Assembly (NCBI RefSeq): GCF_014898055.3
Contig: NW_023604295.1
Coordinates: forward strand, 137,980,676-138,044,675
Direction: 5' to 3'
Source: Talpa occidentalis
Taxonomy: Eukaryota; Chordata; Mammalia; Eulipotyphla; Talpidae
DNA length: 64,000 nt
Below are positions 1-13,270 of this stretch, in pieces. Both the position numbers and the translations under genes were made by a program. The notes beneath the pieces were generated by a model, which saw only the letters and a program-made list of their open reading frames with translations, did no database searches and had not been told where the DNA came from. The stretch's first letter is position 1; every line of letters begins with the position of its first letter.

Positions 1-160
1 TGTAGTCCCCTACCACAGTCTTTCACAATAGTCCTGCACCATGGTCCTCCACCTTGATCTTCCCTCTGGTCCTCGACCATAGTCTACTATGCTCACCTCC
101 CACTTTGCTCTCTCTCTTCCTCTCTCTCTCTTCCTTTGGCACATTTTTTTATGAACATAT
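1..160. repeat. Degenerate pyrimidine-rich repeat tract
   Basis: Short units of the type GTCCTCCACCATAG recur with mutations through the first 100 bases, followed by a CT-rich run (about 105-137). One unit with its flank (about 75-105) also matches a sequence near 16,070-16,125. It could be a minisatellite or part of an unrecognised repeat family. The left edge is cut by the window. Confidence 0.4.
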
Positions 161-599
161 ATTTGGAATTCAGTGCAAATAGCTTAGGCCAGGATATTAA
201 AGCAAATAAAGAGAATTTAAACTCTTAAACTGAAAGTTCACCTTACACATCAGTCCCATCATGAAGCATTTATTCAATAAATATCTTATACTCTGACAAA
301 AGAATGGACAGAGCATTATAACTGAGATACTCATTTAAATTGTCATTCATATTTTTAGATCTGCACTATCTCTGATAAAATATAATCTGATTTGGTTTGA
401 TGGTTCATACGGCAACAAAACACTTCATGATTTCACTGTTATCACTGAGACATCAATTATTGTTGCACTACAAATATGGGCTTACTCAGAGTTCTAGATT
501 CTAGAGAAACAAGACTTACAATGTGCTTTCAACTGGAGAATGATCCAGTAGGGCTTCTGATTTTACTCATTTGTGAAATATAAATAACCAAAGAAAACA

Positions 600-805
600 A
601 CCTGGAAAACACAACAAAAATGACTCTGAAAACTATGGTGGTTACTAGAAGGATGTGGTAGGGGGAGAGAGGAAAGGATAGAGAATGTTATCTGATAGAG
701 TAGTTGCACTTTGTTGGAGAGGAGTGAATCTATCCTCCTGAAATTATATAGATATGTAAATTAATGATAAATCAATAAAATTTGATAATAAATTTAAAAA
801 ACCCA
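600..805 (+). mobile_element. L1 3' UTR fragment
   Basis: The order is typical of the L1 3' end: a GGTGGTTACTAGAAGG-type motif, a G-rich stretch, then a T/A-rich segment ending in several AATAAA-like signals and an A-rich tail. It differs from the two other L1 3' ends in this window, so it is probably an older subfamily. No target-site duplication was found. Confidence 0.5.
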
Positions 806-1589
806 ATGCCATTAATGGCTACTGGCATTTAGGCAAAGACACCTCTCCTGCTCAAAAAACTGAAGTACCATTTTAAAGATGAAAAACTATTACTTAGTGT
901 CATTTTAATAATTGCATTGCCTCAATAAATTCAAGAAAGCTAAAAGAGAACAAATTCCAAAGTAATTATATTATTAAATCAAAATCCAACTGTTGGGGAT
1001 AATACTGAATCAGTATAAAACTTGCAGAGGTCCCCTCCATTTTAAAGTACTATCTCAGAAAAGAATGAATAACTTATTGAAGAAATTTTAATGCCAGTGC
1101 ATTTTACATTCCCAGACTGCTTGCAGGGCATTTTCAAACATAATCATCATTGATTTCTGATTTAATTTGTTGCTTTCATCTTTCCTTGATCATTTCATTA
1201 CTTAAATCCATGTGCATTTTGAAATGGAAAGTTTTTTTTTTCTCTTTACCTCAAAAGTATGGCTATCTGCTTGTTGTAGTTCAGTATTACTAAGAATTTT
1301 GGTCATATTTGTTGAACAAATCTTATAAGTTACCAATAATCTGGATATTGATTGTTATGCTTCTGTAATAAGAGTGCTGTTACTGTATTTGGTTTTAAAA
1401 CATATTTATCCAACATAGCAAAGCACACACAAATGAAATAAAAATCAAGCCATCAAAATATATACACATCAATTTTGTAAAAAATAACTCAAGTGGAATA
1501 AATAGGAAGGAAATTCAAGATTTTTTACAGAAACATAGTCCTGTATTGCTATGAGCTTTTTTTTTCCTTTACAGAAAAATAAAGTTGAT

Positions 1590-1876
1590 TTTTTTTTTTT
1601 TGAAGATTTACTAGTACTAGGGTGTAGACTAGGGTGAGTACTAGGGTGTAGACCAGAGGGGCGGGGGTGAGAGGATTCACCAGAGACAGAGTGGAGAGCA
1701 GAACAGGCAGACTGACTGAAATACACTGCTGAGGGGAGCAGCGGGAGAGACAGGACAGGTCTGCTGTGCCATGTGGGTCAGCTCCCTGGCCGGGGTTCGA
1801 AGTCATACTGCAGTGGCTGGTAATAGCTTGAGAGCTTGAGAGCTGTCTTTAACCCCTCTGCCACCAGGGAGGCCCT
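1590..1876 (-). mobile_element. tRNA-derived SINE, older subfamily
   Basis: A full-length SINE lies in reverse: poly(T) and AAGATTTA at the left, the conserved body (ATTCACCAGAGACAGAGTGG, ACACTGCTGAGGGGAGCAGC), and the tRNA-like head ending CACCAGGGAGGCC at the right. AAGTTGAT flanks it at 1582-1589 and 1878-1885 as a probable target-site duplication. Its tail end carries an internal duplication of ACTAGGGTGTAGAC (about 1615-1653). Confidence 0.9.
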
Positions 1877-2517
1877 GAAGTTGATGTCTTTAAAACTCTG
1901 TTCTTTGTTCCTTTGCAAAATGGCATAATATTCATGGAATATGGTAAATAAGTGTGTCTGATTGTAACAAAATGGCTGAAAAGGGTAAAGTTATATTTAA
2001 AAAATAATCTTTAAATCTTATTCTTTGTGTTCTCCAAATTGTACTGAAAAAGAATCCAACAGACAACAAAGATTCTATCAAGATTTTTGCTTCATCAAAT
2101 GTCCTCACAGCACCCAGGCACCCCTGCTATTAGTAACTAGATCAAAGTCCAAGATAAATGCAAATAAAGTAGATCTTCTGAATGTGAAACATGGACATTT
2201 TCACAAATAATAAACACAGAACTAGACAAACACAGAAATAGTCTGTAATAAACAGAATCTTGTAGCATTCCAAAAAAGTATAAGTTGTAAAATGTAAAAT
2301 GTGGATTCTATAATGTCAAAGTTTCTGCTTTCAAATTTTAGTACTTGCCAAGCAATAAATCTGCTTTTATCCCAGCACCATTCTTGTAGAAGGCAAGACT
2401 ATGAATTCAAATTGATCCATTTCCAGAGAAAATTGGTGATTGGCAATGTACTCACTTCAGGAGTAAGAGTTCTTGTCTTCAGTCACAAGAGCAGAGATTA
2501 ATTATTTTTCTATTACA

Positions 2518-2803
2518 GGGCCTACCTGGTGGTGCAGGGGTTAAAGACCTGTACTATATCAAGCTATTGACAGCCATTGCAGCATGAGTTCAATCCTGGG
2601 CAGGCCAGGGAGCTGACCCACATGGCGCAGCAGACCTCTCCTGTCTCGCCCGTTGCTCCCCTCAACAGTGTATTTCAGTCAGTCTGCCTGTTCTGCTGCC
2701 CACTCTGTCTCTGGTGAATCCTCTCACCCCCCCACCCCCAACCCCATACCTCTGCCTTATACCCCAGTTCCTGTATGCAGAAATAAATAAATCTTATAAA
2801 AAA
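2518..2803 (+). mobile_element. tRNA-derived SINE, older subfamily
   Basis: It has the head GGGCCTACCTGGTGGTGCAG, the body with CAGACCTCTCCTGTCTCGCC and CAGTCAGTCTGCCTG, and the tail AATAAATAAATCTTATAAA. The flanks ATTATTTTTCTATTACA (about 2501-2517) and ATTCTTTTTCCATTACA (about 2804-2820) form a target-site duplication with two mismatches, consistent with an older insertion. Confidence 0.9.
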
Positions 2804-2820
2804 ATTCTTTTTCCATTACA

Positions 2821-5800
2821 ATCCATTAGTGCTACAATGAAAAACTGCAAGTATACTCGAATCATGCATTTTCACCAAATGGTCCAGTATTGTTTCAAGT
2901 TAATTTAGTGAAATGGAATTATTTCAAGCCCCCATTCACACTCCTGAAAATTTGGTGAATCTTCTCATTGAAAACATTATCAATTGACCTAGGATAATAA
3001 GTGAGAGCATATTTTGCAGAAATTCAGTTTTAAGAACTTGTAAATCATTAAAATAGATTCCAAGTTTCCTTTAATACTAGCCATAATAACAGAAGCATAG
3101 CATCTCATGGTGTGCTCTTAATTTTAAAATCAGTTTCTTTTGCAGACCTAACCCATAAGAAATAGATACATTCACTATCACATTGTTTTTGTTTTTGTTT
3201 TGATAATATCACTTGGTATGTACTGAAGATTCTGTTGTTTACAAATAGCTTGGGATGGTTAAGTATCACCATGCCATCAATATGAGACTATTTTAACATA
3301 CTCAAATACACAAATTGTATGTTAAATATAATGAGTATGACATTTTTCAATCTTTGTCTCCCCTCTCTCTACAGTCTGTCCAAAAAAGCAGATTTTTCTA
3401 TGCAAGAATTCACAGTCTAATACAAAATAATTGAGTTCTGTTGCAGAGGGATAATTCTGCATGGCAAAGAGCACACAAAAAAAGAGCATTGCAGAATGCA
3501 ACGCATCATACAGATCAAATAAGTGCACATTCAAAGTGGGATATTCCTATTTTTCATAAACTCAGAAGTGCTCTGCTTTGTGATAACAAAGAAAAATTTC
3601 CAGAACAAATATTACGTCTGTGTGTCCATGTGTATGTATCAAAGGTTTCTCACCATTATCAGATAACAATGCCAGATATTCTGTTCTTATTTGCAATTAT
3701 CCAGAAAATATAACTCTACTGATAACTTAGAGAGTATAAAACATAGAAATATGGAAGGACTTTTGTCACAATGTTCTATTTTTGAATAAAGCATTTCTTC
3801 TACAACAAAATATTTAGTGCCATTATATAAATTTTTGTCGTTATATTTTTCCTAATAATTTTAAAGGTAGAGAGATAAGATGAAGAACAATTTTAAAAAT
3901 CTGTCTTAGTAGTTGAGTATAACTGGTTTGTAACCAACAGGGATTATTGTAGTCTAGCTAGAGGTTTGCACTTTATAGCTCCTTCCCATTTTATAATTTC
4001 TGCTTGAATTTTAAAAAATAATCTATTTGTTTGGAAAAAACTAAGACTCTGATGAAGTAAAGTTGGTATGATTTCTTATTTATATAACTATTTGTTAAAA
4101 ATGTAAAATTATGTAATTCTTATGTTTCTCACTTCTCAAGAGAAATAGAAATTACTAATTCTGAAAACTTTTATTGTGAGATATTCACTTTTATGCTACA
4201 TCTTTGACCTTTGATTTTAAATACACAAATGAGACTATTTTACAAAATAATCCATAATGGGACTCATATGTCACTTTGTGTTTATACACACATTTATGTC
4301 CTAGAAATGATTATTCAATGAATATATGATTAAAATATTAAATGAATATATAAAATTTCCACCAGTGTATGCTATACCATATTTGAGACACAGCAAAAGA
4401 AACTATTCACCCAAAGATTCTCCTAATATTCACTAAAGATTCTCCTCATTGTTTTCTGTTTTAGAGATCAATCCTTTGCCATCCTTGTTTAAACATGGCT
4501 TTCACTGTCTGAAAGTGTACCACATATTTCAGGAATAAATGACATTTATGTGTAGCTTTTTCATGCTGCAAGAATCGGAGTAATTATTTCCTCTCTGGTA
4601 GCTCAAAATCCTGTCAACAGCTGGCTGGAAAAAATCAATTGCATCTTGATTTCAACTCCTCATCTTGGTATTCATTTATGGACTACGTTTCACAAGAATG
4701 TACTTCTAGTGAAGAAAAAAACACGACAGCATCTAGATTTATTCTTTTAGCTGATAGCTAATTAAATAAAACAAAGACCACATTCACATATTTTCATTAG
4801 TAAAGAAAAACACATTAAAAAGTAAGCCAGCAGCAGGGGAAACCTTGTATACATCAGGGTCAGCCCCGCGCTGGGGAGCTGTTCAATGTCTGCCAAGCAC
4901 CCTCTTCTCCAAGACATTAGGTCATTTGTAAGAAAAGTCAGGATGAGCTACAGCCTCTCAAAAACGCCTGTTCTCATCCTCCACATATTTTAAATAACAA
5001 AGTTGAAGAGCATAAACCCAATTGGAACACTGAAAACTTGCATATGAAATAAGCCTGTAAACTCGATCCCGGGTGGATGATTCAATTTACATAACGTGGG
5101 AGGAAGCATCTCACTAAGGTTGCAGGCTTGCTCATACGTTGTTTATTTGCATATAATTTCTCAGGTGGCACTTTGAAGAAATGGAAAGATGCAAGATAGC
5201 AAGTTATGGAAGCCTTTAAGCACCTTCAAGAAATCTTTCCTGCCTCAATGTACAGTGGTAGGCATAGCTAATGCAAAATAAATGCGTGCTCTCAGTGGGA
5301 AGTGTGTGTTTAACAATGCTTAGACAGGCGGCTGAGGAGTCTGTGAGTATACATAGCTAATTCTAATGTCTAATGCTGGTTTCTTGAGCTCAGAGATGAT
5401 ATCTGAGCTTTCAAAGTATTTGACAATTGTAGCACCCTGAGACAAAGACCTCATTCTCAAGCAGCTCTAATTTTCTTCCAGATTTTAGAATGTCAACCCA
5501 AAACAAATAATTCTGAGAGCTCAGAGTCAGTTAGCTGTGCACTAAACATCCCATAACTCTGCTTTGTAGAGGCTGCTCCACCAGTCTCTATTCTATGTGG
5601 TTCCCAGCTCCTCGTTCTGGTAAATTGTCTGATCACCTAACTAATTCTGGCCAGAGAACTGTGAACAGAAATCATTACATGTTGCTCCTCTAGCTTGATA
5701 TGGCTGAGAAAATAATTTTCCTTATCCATTCTCCTTTTTTTTTCCAATTTTCCAGCTGGGGGTAAAGAACCCCAATGTTCTAGGAGACAGCAAAATCATG

Positions 5801-7480
5801 AGAGAGTACATGGTTTTCTCGACCACCAAATAGAAGGCAGACTTACACAGCCCAGCAGCCGGTCACGTGAGTGAGACATTAACTTTTATCATAATAAACC
5901 TTGTAAATATAGGATTTTTAAAATAACATTTTAAAAGACTTTCTTGATTCAAGTCCTATGGGCAAAACACTGAGGACAGGCTTTCAATATTTATGGAGAT
6001 TATTAAAAGAAATCCCAGTTGATGTTAATTTTCATTTGGTAATTGCAAACATATTCCATAAAGACTTTTCTTGTATATAACATTAATTAAAGAATTAAAA
6101 CACATAGTCCTCTGCCTCCTCTTGGTATGTATTTATACAAAATTATACTTATGTTTGTTTGCATTGCCTGTGTGTTCAGTGGTTGCCATGACGTTCGGAC
6201 AGAGGTAACATGATCAAGTGGACAGAGATAAAAACAACTGGAAAATAATTCATGCTCTGTCCCTGTTCAGTCTATCCCTGAGATGACCAGTTTTCTTCCT
6301 CATTTCAGATTAATTACTTCCCTGATTCCCTGGGTACCATGGGAGTTATTCTCAGTGGACTAGCTGTTCCTGAAGCAATCCTATAGGATCTCAAGGGAAA
6401 TTTCTGGATCTGTGTTGGAAGATCAGTGTTTATCAAAATGTGTACTTTTAAAAACTTATTCTCATAGCTCAAAAGAAGATAAAAAGATTATAGATCAGAA
6501 AAATGTTTTATATAAATTTACAAAACTATATATATATAGTTGCAAAACTTCCTTAGGGTCATTTTTCCAAGTCATTCCTACAGCAGCAGCAACAGCAACA
6601 AAAATCTCCTGTTTAAAATGATTTCCTTCAGTTACAGCTCCATTGTCATTGCACCCAGTTTAATATGTGCCACCCTTTCTTGATGTTAACATTATTCAGG
6701 TGATCCTTTCAGATGGGAAGCACAGCTGTCTATCATCTTAATATTTCATCCAAGTGCACAAAGACAAAAATTGTTCAAAAATCTTTCATATAAGTGAAGT
6801 CTTTTTTTTTAATCCCAGCATATAGGACATCTCAATCTTAGTGTTTTCAAAAAAAATAATAACTTTATAATAGTTGCAATTTTTCAATACACCAAGGAGG
6901 AATAAGATGAAATTTGAAGTCTACGGAGAAACCCTTACCTGTAACAATACTTTAAGAATTGATTTGTGCATGTGTTTTATGATGTCACTTTCAAAGTTGA
7001 GATATTCAAGTTGAAAACAAAATTCAAAAGCACAAATTTAGTTGCAATTCTTCTTACTTGGTTTTTACTAAATAAAAGATCCTAAATTCAAATGCACGTG
7101 TAAATGCAATTAGATTGTGTCCATCAACTTGCTCTGCATTTTCTAAGTAACTATTAAGTATGATAGCTGCATTGCATTAAGAAGTGAAGAATTTTGAAAA
7201 TATGACTCCTTCTCAATGTTTAAGTATAGAAGACATATATATTGTTTGATGAACCACCAGATTAACTCTACTTGCTGATGATACATCTTGTAAAGTATGT
7301 TCTCTCTGCACAAAATATATCTCCTTTTTCTACTGCTTTATCAATGGTAGATTTTGTACCAAAGTATCTCATAACCATCTGTGGATTCACACTGAGATGC
7401 ACCTTGGCCCTTCCATGGCAGTATTTTTATTCTCTCAGTTCAGAGCCACTTGTACACTAGCTGTCTGGAGCAGGATTTTT
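2821..7480. other. Mostly unique sequence, no gene recognised
   Basis: No interspersed repeat that I recognise and no convincing coding exon on either strand. The block 4,560-5,880 is less AT-rich and free of visible repeats. It contains an octamer-like ATTTGCAT (about 5147) close to a CAGGTGG E-box-like motif, so it is a candidate for conserved non-coding sequence, which I cannot test here. Confidence 0.4.
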
Positions 7481-7486
7481 CCTATA

Positions 7487-7913
7487 TGTGTCACCTTGAC
7501 ATATAGAACTAAGGTCAGTCTAGGACCTCTAGGTCTCAAAAGAAACCACTGAAATTATCTTAAAAGAATGAAGACTTCCCAGCTGTAGGATTATCTCCAG
7601 AAATAATTGCTTAATCTGAGAAACCCATCTTAAGGGTGGGCAAACATCCAGATGCAGGGTTTTGTCATGTGAATCCTTTCTCCTTCTAATGTCAGGTCTC
7701 CTCTCTCCTTAATACCCAAATCCCCTGTCCTGTTCTATAATTAAAGACATATACTCCTGTTTTGTTCCATTTACTTTAGAATTTAAGCTATATACATTCT
7801 CCAGATGTATATAATTAAATTTTGTCTTTTTCTCCTACTAATCTGTCATGTTAATTTGTTTACTCATCAAGCCTAAGAGGAACCCGGTGGAGTAGGGGGT
7901 TTCCCCCCAAACC
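7487..7913 (+). mobile_element. Probable ERV1-type LTR remnant
   Basis: The right half reads like the 3' end of a class I LTR: an ATTAAA signal near 7823, a TTTGTCTTTTTCTCCT run, AATCTGTCATGTTAATTTG, then an AAGAGGAACCCGGTGGAGTA motif before a C-rich end. The left boundary is a guess, and no flanking duplication or internal retroviral sequence was recognised. Confidence 0.4.
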
Positions 7914-9491
7914 CCTGTGTCCTAATAACTCTATATCCTGTTCTGGGAAAACTGTGTCTAGTCGTGGTAATGTTAAGGAGGGAGATAGAGACTTTAGACT
8001 TAGCTGCTGTGTATGTGGCCTCACTAGACTCCTACACAGAGACTAGGTTTCTTTACTGTTCAGTGTGAGCAAACAACCACTTTCTACACCAAAAGAATCT
8101 TGGTTTTTTCCCTTCTGTAGGAATCCTGGCTTTGGTGGTTAGTGACTCATTGCGACAGGGCAGGGGATCCTATTATTTGTACTGTAGCTGCTGACATGGG
8201 ACATTACTACATCAGATCCAAATACCTTACACTCTGCCCACAGAACTAGCGTCTCATATATGATCTCCCCAGGTGTTACAGTGAAGTTGAAAACAGGAGA
8301 AAAAGTCAGGAGACTTGCAGATAGTTGGACCCAGGCTGCCCCACCTCAGTGAACAAGCACTAGAACCCCAGAACCAGCTGCCTTTCAGAGAGCTCATTAC
8401 AAAGCCAAGTGTGAACCCTGTGTGTTAAGTTGCTATTCTTCTGGGTCTGTAACTAATGGCCAGCCACTAGTGCTAACAGCTATAGTCCTTGAACATCTTG
8501 CTTTCTTTGGGGAACTGATATTTTCTCTTTCTTGGTGGTCAGACCAAAACACTTAACCTCTTGCTCTGGCTGCAAACAAATCTTATTGCCAGTTTTTTAT
8601 ACTTAACTACAGCAATTGCTGTGACCTTTATCATTGATTAATCTGTTCTCTTACATGCTCTCAAGTGGTTTTTATTTTCCTATTCTTGTACTTATTCTGT
8701 AGTTCTGAAAATTCTAGGCCTATTTAAAAAGAAAAAAGATAAGGATTTAATTTTAAATTGGTTGTATGCATTTTTTCATAAGAATTATATAAATTCTCCC
8801 AGATATATAACTTTTTCTTTATGGCTAATCCTTTTATTGTTCTGGATATTGGATGCCACTGGTCATTAAGCTAAAGAAATATATTAAAGACATTTAATTC
8901 ACCAGGACCTGACCTAATGATAGCAAGAGAGAAGTAAATAAGATAATATGGGACCTAGTATTCCTACAGTTTATAAGATCGAGTACAGCTTACAAGTAAT
9001 TAGTTTAACAACTTCACCTTTATCAGTTAGAACAACTAAGTGAATAGTAAAACAGATCTAAGTCAAGGTTACTTTAAGTTGATGCTGACTATCAAATACT
9101 TGAAAAATAAAAATGAAAGCCTATTTTTTTTTTTGGGCTGGAAACATCAGAAGACAGAACATTCACTTTTATCATGATTTCTTTTAGCTTAATTTCATTT
9201 TGCTATCATGAATGCTAATGATGTTGGTGTAGCTCCAGTGAACTCATCTTTGTTAATATTCAATGCCATATTATCCCAAAGATAAAAATTGGAAAAAGTA
9301 CTTACTGTAAGCATTTTTAGAGCTGTTTTAACTGTTGAACTAAAAAGAGACCAGCTTTCCCAGTCTAACTTGTTATTGTAAACTGAAGTCAAGAGAATGT
9401 ACCTAAAAGAGATCATTTGTTTTCCAGAGAAATAAAGTGAAATAATTTGAAAATAGGGCATTATATATAAATGGAATGAATGTACAAATAA
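7914..9491. other. No recognisable feature
   Basis: Unique-looking sequence. Part could be decayed internal ERV sequence because it follows the LTR remnant, but I saw no retroviral motif. Confidence 0.35.
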
Positions 9492-9504
9492 AAATACGGG
9501 GTGG

Positions 9505-9941
9505 CTATGTTTATAGCAGCACTGTTTACAATAGCTAAGCTTTGGAAACAACCCAAATGCCCAAAAATAGATGACTGGATCAAGAAGATGTGGTACATAT
9601 ACACCATGGAATATTACTCAGCATTCAAAAAAGATAAACACATGCAATTTGCAGCAACATGGATGGCGCTGGAAGGGATCATGCTCAGTGAAATAAGCCA
9701 GAAAGAAAAATAAAAATACCGGATGGTCTCACTCATAGCAGGAATCTAGAAAACTTAAATAAGGGACCAGGAAAAAGACTAATTACAATAAAGTAAAAAT
9801 CAAAATCAACAAACAACTATGAACCAGAGACACTCTATTGCGGGTTGGGTGCGGGGAGGGGAGGGATTGGGGTCAAAATAAGGGGGTTTCAATTGTATGG
9901 GGAATATAAAAATAAAATTTATAATAAATAAATAAATAAAT
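9505..9941 (+). mobile_element. 5'-truncated L1 with 13 bp target-site duplication
   Basis: This is the C-terminal end of L1 ORF2 plus the 3' UTR. The translated start contains the L1 ORF2 signatures FIAALFTIAKLWKQPKCPKI, IYTMEYYSAF and ATWMALEG, ending at a stop near 9713. A 3' UTR with a GGGGAGGGGAGGGATTGGGG block and an AATAAAATTT/(AAAT)n tail follows. The flanks AAATACGGGGTGG at 9492-9504 and 9942-9954 are identical, so the insertion is recent. It is truncated far from the start of ORF2 and is not functional. Confidence 0.93.
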
Positions 9942-9954
9942 AAATACGGGGTGG

Positions 9955-10385
9955 TATTTTTAAGAAATCTGCAGATGATGCTGAAATAGATCAGACAGAA
10001 AGACAAGTACTATATGATATCATTTATATGTGCAACTTAGAAATGTTTCACTACTAAAAGCAGTGTAAACTGATACCAGGAGATGGGGAATGAAGGGATA
10101 AGATTAATGGTTAAGGGTATAAATTTGAACATTAATGTAGCATATAATCTATGTACACAGCAATATTGTACAATAATCATCAAATTATCTAAGAAATAAA
10201 AACTTAATTATCTCACCAGGGAAAAGAAAACACAATTATGTAATGCATGTATGTGTTAGAGGTGCTAAGTATGAGCACAGAACCAAACACATTACAAAAT
10301 AAAAATCTATGAAATTAACACATTGTATACCTTAAATGTACACAATGTAATGTGCCAAATATATTAGATAAAAATAAAGTGTATT
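9955..10385 (+). mobile_element. Older L1 3' end
   Basis: It contains degraded ORF2-end sequence (CAAGTACTATATGATATCAT, as in L1 just before the stop) and an old-style 3' UTR ending ACATTGTATACCTTAAATG...GTGCCAAATATATTAGATA and AATAAA. The younger L1 at 9505-9941 sits at or inside its left edge. Confidence 0.68.
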
Positions 10386-10663
10386 TAATCCAGAACCCAA
10401 ATAAATAGATACTAAGTATATAATACAACAAGCCAAGCATTGCATGTTAGCACTGTATAATGATTATATTTTTAAGGAGGTTTTCAGTATACTGCAGAAC
10501 CCTGGGTTTCTTGAGATTGGGCAAAAAAAGATTAACAAGTAGTAATAATCCTGTTTTAGGATATTTCAAAAGTATATTTTTTAAAAGTTGGTAATTCAGG
10601 TGATAAATGCTTTCTTGATATGAGAATATCAGTTCTGTGAACTATCTCATTACCGAATTTTTT

Positions 10664-10979
10664 TTTTTTTTTTTTTTTTTTTAATAGAGGCATGTTTTAT
10701 TTATTTATTTGTTTGTTTGTTTGTTTTGTTTATACAAGCACTGGGTACAGTCAGAAGCGCGGGAGGGTGAGAGAATTCACCAGAGCCAGAGCGGGGAGCA
10801 GAGCAGGCAGAAGGACCGAAGTACACTGCTGAGGGGAGCAGTGGGCGGCAGGAGAGGTCTGCGCGCCATGTGGGACCCTCCTCCGGTGGCCGGGGAGCAG
10901 CCGGGGATCTAACCGGCTCCGCAGAGGCCGCGGGCAGCTTCGCAACCCAGCGCTCAACCGCTGCGCCACCGGGGAGGCC
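10664..10979 (-). mobile_element. Young tRNA-derived SINE with extended 3' tail
   Basis: A GC-rich full-length copy in reverse (GCGCGGGAGGGTGAGAGAA type body, head GCGCCACCGGGGAGGCC at the right). A perfect 18 bp target-site duplication, CTCATTACCGAATTTTTT, lies at 10646-10663 and 10980-10997. Between the AAAC/AAAT tail and the final A-run (read on the minus strand) it carries an extra AAAACATGCCTCTAT segment, which is also present in the SINE at 15,474. Confidence 0.95.
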
Positions 10980-10997
10980 CTCATTACCGAATTTTTT

Positions 10998-12585
10998 AAA
11001 GTCTACAGTAAGTGCAACAATATTTATCTAAACAACCTTCTTAATTTAGTATTAGGGATTTTTTGTTTCACATTTTAAAAGAACAGGCTAATTTATTAGG
11101 AAAAGGAGAGAGAAAAAGAGTGTGTGTGACCTGCACAGTCACAGGTAGGCAGGACAGCTTAAAAAACTTATAGGGAGCACAGCCATTTCTAAATATAGGA
11201 GAGAAATTACTTGCAGAAATTAATTGCTTGTCCCCTCTCCAGAGACTAGGCAAATTTCCACGACAGCTTCATAGGAAGCATCGCATTATCTGGTCTTGTT
11301 GCCGCCTCTGCATTTTGCTGAGTAGAAATAGCATCTGCTCAGTTGTTTCTAGATTGCTGAGAAAGGTGCTTGTGGGAAGTTTAGAGATGAGCAAAGTCTC
11401 TTTGGCTCTCTCCCAGCTGGGGATGCACTAGCCATCCTCGATGCTTTGATGCCTGACATGGGCACTATGGCACTCACTAAACTGGGGCAAAGGAAGCATT
11501 CCACTCCTGAAAAGGACAAAATGTGGACAGTACCCTATTTAACAGACCCAGTGAAATGAACATGGAGACTCAGAGATGACTGAGCTTGTTTCATGACCTG
11601 CTGTGTCGCAGAAAATTATGTGACCATCCATCCAAGGAAATATCTTACCCACACTACAGAACCACAAGAAAAATATGAGAGGAGAGATATTTAAGATGCA
11701 ACTGACTCTATGAATTCTATGCCCCACCGGGGTCACATGGAATCTTATCTTTCCATAAGGATGACAGAACATCCACACTTTCCAAATAAGGTTTCTCCTC
11801 TTCCCCTCCTTCTCTTAGATAAATCTCAAATTCATTTGCCATTTAAAACCCCTTTCTTTCTGTATTTCACTAATTGCCCTTTGTCTTTACACTAAGATGT
11901 TGCAGACACTTTAATACCCCAAGAAACACCCATTGAGTCAGAACCTTGGAGATGCTGACCTTCAATTGGTCCTATAGTTTCACAATGGCTATGATCATTT
12001 TTGGCTTTGTAAGAAACTTTTTAAAAATGTGAACATTTATCTTCCAATTTCTGCCCTTTTATGCCTAAACAAATGGCTGTCAACTAGGTTTTTTTTTTAA
12101 GTTTCATAAGATAAGTGGTCTCATTAGATTGATATACTTGGATACAGCTGTCTTTTCTAACAAGCTGGCACTTTATCATTCCTATGTTATATCACGATAG
12201 ACACAGTCAGAGATTCAACATGGAAACCTCCTGCCTGAGGTTAATTATTTACTCATTAATTAATTAATTACTCATTGATTCTAATGAGTTGTCATACTTG
12301 AATACTGAAGAATGGGGTTCTTGGGGGTTATATTTGATCAAACATAGGAAAACAAATAATTGTTAATAACATTGTTCCATTTAGATATTTTTACAAATTC
12401 ACTCTCATTTTTCTTGTAAGCAGATTATGCTGAATATATCCCAAATTCTCAGGACCTCAATACAAAGGGTAGACAAGACAATGGACAAAGATAGCTGGAC
12501 AGCAATCACAATATTTCTGTCCTTAGATGATTCCTACTTTGGGCTTTTCAAGGAATTGAGACCACTGTTTCCTTGGTCAAGGGCT
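10998..12585. other. No recognisable gene or repeat
   Basis: Moderately AT-rich unique sequence with a (TTAA)n-like patch near 12,255. Open frames here are short and overlap on opposite strands, with no coding signature. Confidence 0.4.
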
Positions 12586-12589
12586 CCAT

Positions 12590-13270
12590 CTTTTACTTAT
12601 TTACTTACTTATTTCTCAATTTTTTTAATAAGTCAAATTTTCATTTACATAACTATATATTTTTGGGGGGTACAATTTCACACCTCCCCACATTCACATG
12701 CTCCTCTCCACCCACCACCAAAACCATCCAAAAATCAAACCATCTGGTAACTGTCTCACTTTCTGATTTACTTCACATAGAGTTATCACCTCCAGAGCCA
12801 CCTATTTTGTGCCAAAGGGTACTATTTCATCATTTCTAATAACTGAATAGTGTTCCATTGAGTTTATGTTCCAAAGTTTTTGAACCAATCATCTGTCATT
12901 GGCATTTAGGTTAGTTCTACAACTTGACTATTGTGAATAAAGGCGTTATGAACATAGCAGTTCATAAATCTTTTCATACTACAGATTTATATTCTTCGGA
13001 TCAAGCAGCAGTGGTATTGCTGGATCATATGGGATTTCCATATCTAATTTTTTAAGGATATCTCCATACCATATTTCCCAGAGGTGCACAAAATCACACT
13101 CATGCCAACACTGGATGAGTGTTCCTTTTTCTTTACATCTTTGCTAATATTTGTAGTTCTCCATCTTTTTGATAGAGGTTATTCTCACAAGGGTGAGGTG
13201 ATATCTCATTGCAATATTGATTTGCATTTCCTTATAAAAAGTGATGTTAAACATTTCAAGGTCTCCACTT
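12590..13270 (-). mobile_element. L1 ORF2 3' region
   Basis: The plus strand shows the reverse of L1 ORF2's distal end: AATAGTGTTCCATTG, GGCATTTAGGTTAGTTC, GCTGGATCATATGGGATTTCC, and GATTTGCATTTCC followed by AGTGATGTTAAACATTT. A poly(T)/A-T-rich stretch at 12,590-12,670 fits its 3' end. It has many frame breaks and is non-functional. Confidence 0.85.

Noticed and set aside
10684..10960. CpG island / promoter at GC-rich spots
   Set aside because: The CpG-rich stretches coincide exactly with the young SINE copies.
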